From assembly GCF_030145145.1 (NCBI RefSeq), contig NZ_JAQYWD010000034.1:1-64000 (forward strand): a stretch of DNA of 64,000 nucleotides, given 5' to 3'. Positions 32,779-40,010 of this stretch are shown here, piece by piece. Position 1 is the stretch's first letter; the number at the start of each line of letters is the position of its first letter. The notes beneath the pieces were generated by a model. The model was given only the letters and a program-made list of their open reading frames with translations, had not been told where the DNA came from and did not search any database. The DNA is from Desulfobacula sp. GTDB taxonomy: Bacteria; Desulfobacterota; Desulfobacteria; Desulfobacterales; Desulfobacteraceae. Both the position numbers and the translations under genes were made by a program.

Positions 32779-34014
32779 TTAATGCCGGCAAACAATGGGG
32801 TGGCCTTCCGCATCAATATCAATACCGATGGTATCGCCTGTTTTAAATCCAAGACGTGAAAATTCCTTGACCACACTGTCGTGTCGGTCAATGTGCCAGT
32901 AGACGGACCAGAGGGGATTCCGCACAGAGTCAATACCATAGGCATCATGGCTGCACAGGTTGATTCTGAATTTGTCTTTGGCGATTAATGTATCTGCTTC
33001 GGCCAGGAAAATATCGATTCTATAAAGGAAGTTGTGAAGGGCTTGGGACAGTTCTTTTTGAAGCTCAGGGGAATCGTCCAGGTAATGGCTGGCAATCTGG
33101 TAGAGCTCACCGGTATCCTGGATGGAAAAGCCCAGAACGGCAAACCGCGGATGCCTGAGAGCGAAAGATTCAAGTCCTTTTTCATAGGCGCGTATGCTGG
33201 AAAGAATGTCATTGATGTCCGGCTTTGTTTTTTTGCTCTCCTGAAGCAGATCCTCGCACAGGCTGATGATATGGATATAAAAAGCCTTGTTGTTCATCAC
33301 ATACACCGGCCGTTCCCTGTAATTTTTCCGTTTTCGGATACGCCGGATGCCATCCAGCTTGATGGATCGTTCGCTCTCTTTTTCTTCCAGGGTTTCAATA
33401 TTTGAAATGTCTTTGGCCTGTACAACATAAATTTCGCCTTCCGTGGAGATGATATACTCAATTTCGCATCTGAACCCCAGGGCTTTTTGGATGTCTATTG
33501 ACAACTTCACAAGTTTTCGGTCATGGGGGACCCTTGTGATGTAAGGCTCTCTTTGAACCTTGTGGTCGCGGTTTTTGCAATAGCCAAATTCCCATTGATT
33601 GGCGATCATTTTTGCCATAACGCTGGAGCCGTTGACAAAGGGCATGACAATGACGCCCATTTCATTCATATCAAAATCCGGTGCATGGTTGAACCGCTGC
33701 TGCCGCCGGATGGAAAGCCGTTTTGAGGTTTGGGCCAGTTTGATGATTCGGTTTCTTGCGTATTTTATGCCGCCAATATCTGCATATGTTTCAAGAGAAT
33801 CAAAGGTACCGCCTTTATACTTTGATTCCAGGGGGTGGGCACTTCTTGCAATGACTTTATAACTTTCCCGGTGCTTATCTAAAAATGAATCCAGTTGCTG
33901 AAAGTCTTCATTGATGAATTTTTCTGCAGGCACATAAATAAATTCCGGAACATTAAATCCAATTTTTTGAAGTTTTTCCAGCAGGTTTGCTTTTTCAGGC
34001 ATCTTATTTTCCAT
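32779..34014 (-). CDS. PEP/pyruvate-binding domain protein without phosphotransfer domains
   Basis: The 411-residue protein has the ATP-grasp-like N-terminal domain of PEP synthase/PPDK (VIARSAHPLESKYKGGTFDSLE, MPFVNGSSVMAKM, EIEYIISTEGEIYVVQAKDI), about residues 40-215. The rest is helical and shows no catalytic His phosphocarrier domain or PEP TIM barrel. The usual family is a three-domain enzyme, so this shortened form might bind nucleotide or phosphorylate something else. It has no clear partner: the neighbours are a methyltransferase and repeats. The function is unknown. Confidence 0.7.
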   Translation of the reverse strand: MENKMPEKANLLEKLQKIGFNVPEFIYVPAEKFINEDFQQLDSFLDKHRESYKVIARSAHPLESKYKGGTFDSLETYADIGGIKYARNRIIKLAQTSKRLSIRRQQRFNHAPDFDMNEMGVIVMPFVNGSSVMAKMIANQWEFGYCKNRDHKVQREPYITRVPHDRKLVKLSIDIQKALGFRCEIEYIISTEGEIYVVQAKDISNIETLEEKESERSIKLDGIRRIRKRKNYRERPVYVMNNKAFYIHIISLCEDLLQESKKTKPDINDILSSIRAYEKGLESFALRHPRFAVLGFSIQDTGELYQIASHYLDDSPELQKELSQALHNFLYRIDIFLAEADTLIAKDKFRINLCSHDAYGIDSVRNPLWSVYWHIDRHDSVVKEFSRLGFKTGDTIGIDIDAEGHPIVCRH

Positions 34015-34134
34015 GGTTAACCTTGACCGTTATAACAGCATTCAAAAATTCCCAGGATACAAATTGTTGGTTTGATGACATGTACTTTTAGGTAACATAT
34101 GTCATGAAAAAATGCAATACCTGCCCAAGCCCAC

Positions 34135-34302
34135 CAGCAATTCTAAATATGAAACATCAGGCCAGGGTCAGGCTTGCTTTATTGCGCTTTTAGCCTCTTC
34201 AAGAACCGATTTTTGATAAAAAGCATGGAGCCTGATAAAAGATTCAGCCTCCAATAACACAAGCCTGATCCGTTCAAGAAAATGCCAAAATTAGAATTGC
34301 TG
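34135..34302. mobile_element. MITE-like element, copy B
   Basis: A 168-bp element bounded by perfect 12-bp terminal inverted repeats, CAGCAATTCTAA (34135-34146) and TTAGAATTGCTG (34291-34302). It is flanked by CAAGCCCAC (34126-34134) and CAAGCTCAC (34303-34311), a 9-bp duplication with one mismatch. Its interior 34224-34272 is nearly identical on the opposite strand to copy A (18632-18812). It is non-coding. It sits in the 541-bp gap between the divergent PEP-binding and response-regulator genes. A TGACAT/ATGTCA repeat lies upstream near 34075-34105. Confidence 0.7.
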
Positions 34303-34400
34303 CAAGCTCACCGGCGATTCTCACTGATGAGAAAAAGAAATTTTGATAAGTACTTTTGTTTATGTGAAGAATTCTTTATACTTTGAATATCCTTTATGCA

Positions 34401-34526
34401 CTCAACTTTCAAAGTTGGTCATTTTTACATGGGGTCAGGCTTTTTTTATTGGAGCCTGATAAAAGATTCAGCTGCCAATAAAAAAAGCCTGACCCCGTCC
34501 ATTAACGTTAACGTCCGAAAGTTGAG
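34401..34526. repeat. Repeat C: 126-bp palindromic element
   Basis: Outer ends CTCAACTTTC (34401-34410) and GAAAGTTGAG (34517-34526) are complementary. Inside, a perfect 22-bp inverted repeat (34431-34452 and 34475-34496, starting GGGGTCAGGCTTTTT) encloses a 22-nt loop. The core GGAGCCTGATAAAAGATTCA is shared with MITE copy B and, inverted, nearly with copy A, though the ends are unrelated. Near-direct repeats TTATGCA and TTATGAA flank it. It ends 30 bp before the sigma-54 regulator start and would form a strong hairpin in that gene's leader. Confidence 0.65.
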
Positions 34527-34555
34527 TTATGAACAATCGGATAAGGAGAAAACGT

Positions 34556-35899
34556 ATGGAGCAGGCCAGAATTCTGGTGGTAGATGATGAGCTGGTGATC
34601 CGCGAATCTCTGGCCGGCTGGCTAAAGAGAGACGGGCATCAGGTCAGCACGGTGGAAAGCGGGGAGGGCGCCCTTGCCATATTAAAACAGCAAAGTTTTG
34701 ATATCCTGCTGTTGGATATTCAACTGGAAGGGATCAGTGGGCTGGATGTTCTCAGCCGTGTTAAAGAAGAGTATGATGATATCGATGTGATCATGATAAC
34801 GGCATTCGGATCAATCCCTTCCGCAGTTCAGGCCATGAAATCCCATGCATTTGATTATATATTAAAACCCTTTGATCCGGATGAGCTGGGCGTGCTGATC
34901 GAAAAACTGATAGACCACCGGGCCCAGAAGAAAGAAAATGTTTTTTTAAAAGAAGAATATGAAAACCGAACCCGGTTTGAGAGCATGATCGGCCAGTCAA
35001 AACCCATGCAGGAGATTTTCAGCCTCATCCAGGACATCCGGGAGGTGACCTCCTCGGTTTTGATCACCGGTGAAACCGGTTCCGGAAAAGGTCTGGCTGC
35101 CAAGGCCATTCACTCCAACAGCCGGGCCAGGAATGGCCCTTTTGTCAGTGTGAATTGCGGCGCCATTCCCAGGCATATCATGGAAAGTGAATTGTTCGGC
35201 CATCGGAAGGGTGCTTTTACCGATGCCAGGGAAACCCGGAAGGGTCGCCTGGAAATGGCAGGCGGGGGTACCCTTTTTCTGGATGAAATCGGTGAGATCA
35301 GCATGCGGATGCAGATCGATCTGCTCCAGGTGTTGGAGGATAAGATTTTTTACAGAGTTGGGGGAACCCAGCCCATTACTGCTGATTTCAGGGTGATTGC
35401 CGCCACCAATGCTGACCTTGAACAGGCCATACGCAACCGGACCTTTCGGGAGGACCTGTTTTACCGCCTTAATGTGATCTCCTTTACCATGCCGACCCTT
35501 CGGGAACGGAAAGAAGATATCCCGCTTCTGGCGCAACATTTTCTGACCCAGTTTACCCAGGAGGTAAACCGGGGGGTGGAACGGATCAGCCGGGATGCCA
35601 TGGACGAGCTGATGCTGTATGAATGGCCGGGAAATGTCCGGGAATTGTCCAATGCCATTGAACGGGCGGTGGTGGTATGCAAGACCGGCACCATAACCCC
35701 CCATGACCTTCCCATTGGCGCCTCCCTGGAAGAGGAGCTGAAAACCCGGTATTTTTCCTTGAATGACGTGGAAAAACAGCATATCCGAAAAATTCTGGAA
35801 CAGACCGGCTGGAATATTTCCAAAAGTTCTGCCGTCCTTGGGATTGACCGATCAACCCTTTACAATAAGATCAAACGGTACGAATTGAAACCGGATTGA
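34556..35899 (+). CDS. Sigma-54-dependent response regulator (NtrC type)
   Basis: The 447-residue protein starts at ATG 34556 behind AAGGAG. It has a receiver domain (residues 5-115, VDDELV, phospho-Asp in LLLDIQL, Lys in ILKPFDP), an AAA+ domain with GETGSGKGLAAK and GTLFLDEIGEI, and a C-terminal Fis-type helix-turn-helix (GWNISKSSAVLGIDRSTLYN). The sigma-54 contact loop is GAFTDA where NtrC has GAFTGA, a common variant. Its likely partner kinase is at 38775. The target promoters are unknown. An archaemetzincin gene overlaps its stop. Confidence 0.94.
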   Translation: MEQARILVVDDELVIRESLAGWLKRDGHQVSTVESGEGALAILKQQSFDILLLDIQLEGISGLDVLSRVKEEYDDIDVIMITAFGSIPSAVQAMKSHAFDYILKPFDPDELGVLIEKLIDHRAQKKENVFLKEEYENRTRFESMIGQSKPMQEIFSLIQDIREVTSSVLITGETGSGKGLAAKAIHSNSRARNGPFVSVNCGAIPRHIMESELFGHRKGAFTDARETRKGRLEMAGGGTLFLDEIGEISMRMQIDLLQVLEDKIFYRVGGTQPITADFRVIAATNADLEQAIRNRTFREDLFYRLNVISFTMPTLRERKEDIPLLAQHFLTQFTQEVNRGVERISRDAMDELMLYEWPGNVRELSNAIERAVVVCKTGTITPHDLPIGASLEEELKTRYFSLNDVEKQHIRKILEQTGWNISKSSAVLGIDRSTLYNKIKRYELKPD

Positions 35900-36474
35900 A
35901 CTGCGTGATTTCCAACTTAAGGCATATGCATCCATCAGGGAGCATTCTGATCTCACCGGTGGGGGATATCCCCTCTTGGATCACCGCCATCATTGCCGAC
36001 AGGATCAAGGCGATTTTTGGATTCAGAACCCGGGTTTCGCCGTTGCTGGACAACCTTTCTTTTGCGTATGATCAGAAACGCAACCAGTATTATTCCACCG
36101 TTATTTTAGAGGCACTGGCGGCCAGGGCACCCAAAGGCTGCATAAAACTTTTGGCAGTGACACGGGAGGATCTGTTTATTCCCATTTTGACCCATGTCTA
36201 TGGGGAAGCCCAACTGGGGGGAATTGCCAGTATTATTTCCATTGCCCGGCTCATGGCATATCCGGATGTCGGCTCCCGGGAAAAAAGCCGCGGCCGAATC
36301 ATCAAGGAAGCCGCGCATGAACTGGGGCATGCCTTTGACCTTCGGCATTGTGAAGATGACCACTGTATCATGCACTATTGTCGCAAGCTGGCGGATGTGG
36401 ACCTGAAATCAGATCAATTCTGCCGGTATTGTACGATTCTTTTGGCCGACTATATCAAGACCCTTGGGGGATAA
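35896..36474 (+). CDS. amzA: Archaemetzincin-type zinc metalloprotease
   Basis: The 192-residue protein opens at TTG overlapping the regulator stop; ATG 35926 (MHPSGSILISPVGDIP) is a plausible better start. The metzincin core reads HELGHAFDLRHCEDDHCIM, i.e. HExxHxxGxxH with the usual Gly replaced by Asp, followed by Cys-rich zinc-knuckle positions and CRYC near the end. Archaemetzincins are zinc proteases found in archaea, vertebrates and some bacteria; substrates are unknown. It is the second gene of the regulator cluster. Its 3' end overlaps by 20 bp the convergent GcvH-like gene. Confidence 0.88.
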   Translation: MNCVISNLRHMHPSGSILISPVGDIPSWITAIIADRIKAIFGFRTRVSPLLDNLSFAYDQKRNQYYSTVILEALAARAPKGCIKLLAVTREDLFIPILTHVYGEAQLGGIASIISIARLMAYPDVGSREKSRGRIIKEAAHELGHAFDLRHCEDDHCIMHYCRKLADVDLKSDQFCRYCTILLADYIKTLGG

Positions 36475-37375
36475 ATTTTTTTACCAGGGCTTTCCAGGAA
36501 ATTCCGGGAAGGTTGCCGAAAAGATCAGACACAAGGGTGCCGCCGTCAGCTGCCTTGACCTGGGTTTTTTCCTCAAGAAACGTGTACAGTCGGTGGACCT
36601 GCTGTTCCATAAATCCCCTGGAGGACTCCATGAACATCAATTGTTTAAGATCCTGTTTCAGGCCGGGACAATAAAGGATAAACATCCAGCCGTCCGTATA
36701 AGGGGACTGGTTGATTCGGCCGGGTGTTTTTCTGACCCGGGCATTCACCGCTGTGATGATTCCACTGACAGGGGATAGAAAACAAACGTCATGCCCCTGC
36801 CGGGACAGGGTGACGGCCGGCATGCCCTGTGTCAGCTTTTTCCCCATCAACGGGGCGGTAAATGTGTCAAATTCGCCCAATAACCTGCAGGCAAAATCAT
36901 CAATCCCAACGCGTACCATGCCCTGGTCTTCAATTTTGATCCAGGTGTGCCCCGGGTGAAGATAGTAGCCCATGGGCAGTGAAATGCCGTTGATATCCTC
37001 AAAGTTCACTGGTTTTAAAACGGTATGGACCTTGAACTGATCCTGAAAATACTGGTCAAATTCACAATCAGCGCATTGATAGGATTTCGGGCAGTTTTTA
37101 AATCCAATATGACCTTTCATGTGATGGATACAGGGCCGCTGGGCAGGGGGCAGTTTCCGGAGCCGCTCTTCCCAGAAAACAAAGCCCCTTTGTTTTCCTT
37201 CCACGGCGTTGCCTTGGTTTTTAAGGGTTTCATTGGCCCGGCAGACCTTGGTCAACGCCCTGTCAAACCGGCAGTCCATGCATAAAAAGTCTTTATAGCA
37301 GTGTTTTTTTTTGACCACCCCTGCCTGCATCCAGAGGCAGGCAGGTAAGGTCAATTGTTTTAATACAATATCCAT
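36455..37375 (-). CDS. Cys-rich GcvH-like protein (paralog 1)
   Basis: A 306-residue protein from ATG 37375 (RBS AAAGGA 9 bp before; the frame also opens from a TTG 21 bp upstream). Two N-terminal modules have identical spacing C-x12-C-x5-C-x2-C-x-F-D (Cys 13/26/32/35 and 82/95/101/104). A glycine-cleavage H-like domain follows (about 130-230: YLHPGHTWIKI, VRVGIDDFACRLLG, LSPVSGIITAVNARV, SPYTDGWMFILYCP). The lipoyl-lysine position holds no Lys (segment SRQGHDVCFLSPVSG), so it cannot be lipoylated in the usual way. A C-terminal helical region follows. The paralog is next upstream. A signalling or redox role is inferred from the two-component neighbours. Confidence 0.75.
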   Translation of the reverse strand: MDIVLKQLTLPACLWMQAGVVKKKHCYKDFLCMDCRFDRALTKVCRANETLKNQGNAVEGKQRGFVFWEERLRKLPPAQRPCIHHMKGHIGFKNCPKSYQCADCEFDQYFQDQFKVHTVLKPVNFEDINGISLPMGYYLHPGHTWIKIEDQGMVRVGIDDFACRLLGEFDTFTAPLMGKKLTQGMPAVTLSRQGHDVCFLSPVSGIITAVNARVRKTPGRINQSPYTDGWMFILYCPGLKQDLKQLMFMESSRGFMEQQVHRLYTFLEEKTQVKAADGGTLVSDLFGNLPGISWKALVKKFIPQGS

Positions 37376-37403
37376 GGGTGTCATTCCTTTGTTCAAATGG
37401 TCA

Positions 37404-38330
37404 TCAGGTCTTAAGAAAAGTTTGGGTCAGGTTTTTCCATCCCAGGGTGGGAAGATTGCCGTAGACATCACGGGTCAGAAATCCACCATCCGCACTCAGG
37501 GGACCGGTGACATCCTCTATCATTTCTTCAAGGGTGGTCACCTCCCGGCTTAGCCAGGCCTCACTCTTTTCATCTGCCATCAGGTGTTTGACTGCCCCTT
37601 TGATATCGGAATTATGAACCGTAAACAGCCACCCGTCCTGATAAGGCCGTTTTCCGGGAAGATCCGGAGCGGTTTTCACGGAAGGATTCACCCGGGTAAT
37701 CACCCCGTTGACCGGGGACAGGATATCGGCAAGGTTCTGGTTGCGCTGGATGCCCCAGCCGGCTTTGCCCTGGTTCAGCTCCTGGCCGATCAACGGTAGA
37801 TCAAACCCATCCGGTCCCCCCAATACCTTGAAGGCAAAATCATCCATACCCACCCGCATGATGCCGCCGCTGTCAACGCAGGTCCAGGTATGGCCGGAAT
37901 GAAAATAATACCCATGGGCAAGCTTGAATCCTTTTACATCCCCCATCTCCAACCGGGTATGGCCTGAGCCGGGGGACAGGCAATCCTCAAACAATTGATC
38001 AAACTCACACCTGTCACAATTATAATTCATGGGACAAGCCCGGTGATCCGTTCTGCCGGTCAGGGTATGGCGACAGGTCCTGTCCCTGCTGTCCCTCTGC
38101 CGCATGGCATCCTGCCAGGACAGATGTTTTCCCGCACTTGCAAGTTTTCCCATTGTTGCATCATATTTGCAGGAGGTGCAGTCATGATAATGGTTACAGG
38201 TCTTTTTGGAAACCACGCCTGCCTGCATCCAGATACAGGGATGCGGGCATTTATCTTTTCCAGATGGCCACAAGGTTGGGGTTTTTGAATAAGGGGTTTC
38301 TTTTGATTGGGTTTTCAGGGTCTCAGTCAT
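37404..38330 (-). CDS. Cys-rich GcvH-like protein (paralog 2)
   Basis: The 308-residue protein (RBS AAAAAGGAGG before ATG 38330) repeats the plan of its neighbour. It has two modules C-x12-C-x5-C-x2-C-x-[FY]-D at Cys 32/45/51/54 and 86/99/105/108, then a GcvH-like domain (YYFHSGHTWTCV, MRVGMDDFAFKVLGG, LSPVNGVITRVNPSV, PYQDGWLFTVHNSD), and a similar C-terminus ending near NLPTLGWKNLTQTF. The lipoyl-lysine segment reads RNQNLADILSPV, again without Lys. The two genes lie 28 bp apart and are a tandem duplication. The Cys modules may bind zinc or an Fe-S cluster; which is not decidable from sequence. Confidence 0.75.
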   Translation of the reverse strand: MTETLKTQSKETPYSKTPTLWPSGKDKCPHPCIWMQAGVVSKKTCNHYHDCTSCKYDATMGKLASAGKHLSWQDAMRQRDSRDRTCRHTLTGRTDHRACPMNYNCDRCEFDQLFEDCLSPGSGHTRLEMGDVKGFKLAHGYYFHSGHTWTCVDSGGIMRVGMDDFAFKVLGGPDGFDLPLIGQELNQGKAGWGIQRNQNLADILSPVNGVITRVNPSVKTAPDLPGKRPYQDGWLFTVHNSDIKGAVKHLMADEKSEAWLSREVTTLEEMIEDVTGPLSADGGFLTRDVYGNLPTLGWKNLTQTFLKT

Positions 38331-38774
38331 CTGGGGCCTCCTTTTTAATTCGGGTTTGTTTTCTTCTTGGTCTTTCCATGAATCTTAAGGACATATATAG
38401 CAAAAAGGAGGCCATCCGTTGTTTTGACAAGCATAATAATTGAACCGTCCTTTTTTCCCGGGCTGCTTCAGGGAGGATCGGACTTTTTTGAAAAACTCGA
38501 GAATTTCAGAAGATGGGGTTTTTTGCAACAACAGGGGGTGTCCTGAACCGGCAATGATACTGGAATCCTTTGCCAGGCACTGGGATAAGGGACCTGTTGG
38601 ATTTTGCCCCAGGCGTGTCGATATTTCCCCCAGTCCCCCCCACTGGTTTCCAAAAAGGGGTGTTTTCCCGGTGTCAGGAATCTGAAAGGAATTAGATCTT
38701 GCCCCCATACACGGTTCTATGGTAAAAATTAAAATCATTCCACGCTTTTTCACCCGTTTCAAAAGGAAATCATC
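38331..38774. other. 444-bp intergenic region
   Basis: This lies between the divergent GcvH-like gene (leftward) and the sensor kinase (rightward). It must contain both promoters. I see no RNA gene, clear sigma-54 box or strong repeat. The open frames crossing it have no recognisable protein features. Confidence 0.5.
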
Positions 38775-39989
38775 ATGACCCTTCCTCAAACTGAAATGGA
38801 AACGATCCTTAATGGTATCCGGGATTTTATTCTGATCATATCCCCTGATCGGGAAATTCTGGAAGTCAATGATGCCTTTTTAAAGCACATGAATTATGCC
38901 CGGGAGGATGTCCTAGGCCGGAAATGCCATGAAGTCTTCAAAGAAGCCACTCGGAAAAGCAGCAATTGTCATGAAAAATGCCCCCTGGAAGCAGTGATCC
39001 GTGAAAAGCGGCACTGCCAGACAGAATTGATCCGGCTGGGAAATGACGGCAACCCCAGGTACACGGAATTGACGATTTTCCCGGTCTGGGAGAAGAAGGG
39101 GAAAATTTCCAAATTCATTGAAATCAGCCGGGATATTACCCAGCGCAAAATTGATGAAAAGCAGAATCAGGATTATCTGATCAAAATGGTGGAGGACCGC
39201 ACAAGACAGCTGAAAGAGACCCATGAACGGCTGCTTCACCAGGATAAAATGGCCTCCCTGGGAAAGCTGTCTTCCTGTGTGGTGCACGAGATCAATAACC
39301 CGGTGGCCGGGATTTTGAACCTGGTGATGCTGTCCAAACGCATTCTCAAGGAAGATGAGATTAAACAGGACGAGCTGGATCTGTTTGATCAATACCTGGG
39401 GCTAATGGAAACAGAAATTCGGCGGATCGGTCGGATTGTCAGTAATCTTCTGGTCTTTGCCCGGCAGTCCAAATTTAAGGTGGTCAAGTTTGATGTGAAT
39501 GAGTTGATTGAACAGACATTGATCCTGAATTCAAATTTGTTAAAAATAAATAAAATACGGGTCATAGAAGAGCTTGAACATAACCTGCCGTTAATCAGTG
39601 CCTCTGAAGATCAACTCAAGCAGGTGATCATGAATCTGATTTCCAATGCAGTGGAAAGCATGTCAACGGCTTCAACGAAACGGTTGACCATCAAAACCTT
39701 TGGTAAACCTGAAAAAAAAGCCGTGGGAATTCAGGTGGCAGATACCGGCGCCGGCATCTGCCAGGAAACGATTTCAAAGATATTTGAACCGTTTTTTACC
39801 ACCAAGAAGAACGGCAAAGGGGTTGGACTTGGCCTGTCCGTGGTATATGGGATTATCAAGGAACATGGCGGCCAGTTGTATGTGGATTCAACACCGGGAA
39901 AAGGGACCCGGTTTTCCATCACCCTTTTCCAGGACTTTGATGGTAACAGAAAAGCGTCAGCATCATCTCCGCCCGGATCAGCCGGCTGA
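38775..39989 (+). CDS. PAS-domain sensor histidine kinase
   Basis: The 404-residue kinase has an N-terminal PAS domain (about 5-125, ILIISPDREILEVNDAFLKHMNY) with an extra Cys pair in SSNCHEKCPLEA that could hold a metal, a coiled coil (about 130-160), the phospho-His in SSCVVHEINNPVAGIL, and an ATPase domain with N box NLISNAVES, G1 VADTGAGI and G2 GKGVGLGLSVVYGII. There is no membrane segment. RBS AAAGGAAA precedes ATG. It is the likely partner of the sigma-54 regulator at 34556, with the GcvH-like pair between. Confidence 0.92.
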   Translation: MTLPQTEMETILNGIRDFILIISPDREILEVNDAFLKHMNYAREDVLGRKCHEVFKEATRKSSNCHEKCPLEAVIREKRHCQTELIRLGNDGNPRYTELTIFPVWEKKGKISKFIEISRDITQRKIDEKQNQDYLIKMVEDRTRQLKETHERLLHQDKMASLGKLSSCVVHEINNPVAGILNLVMLSKRILKEDEIKQDELDLFDQYLGLMETEIRRIGRIVSNLLVFARQSKFKVVKFDVNELIEQTLILNSNLLKINKIRVIEELEHNLPLISASEDQLKQVIMNLISNAVESMSTASTKRLTIKTFGKPEKKAVGIQVADTGAGICQETISKIFEPFFTTKKNGKGVGLGLSVVYGIIKEHGGQLYVDSTPGKGTRFSITLFQDFDGNRKASASSPPGSAG

Positions 39990-40010
39990 ATGATAAAGGA
40001 GCCTGTTCTT

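Noticed and set aside
35195-35230. GAFTDA in place of GAFTGA in the sigma-54 regulator as a loss-of-function sign
   Set aside because: This variant is common in NtrC-family regulators, so it is not evidence of defect.
38385-38789. Open frames in the gap before the PAS kinase
   Set aside because: No RBS, no recognisable motif, and the region must hold divergent promoters.
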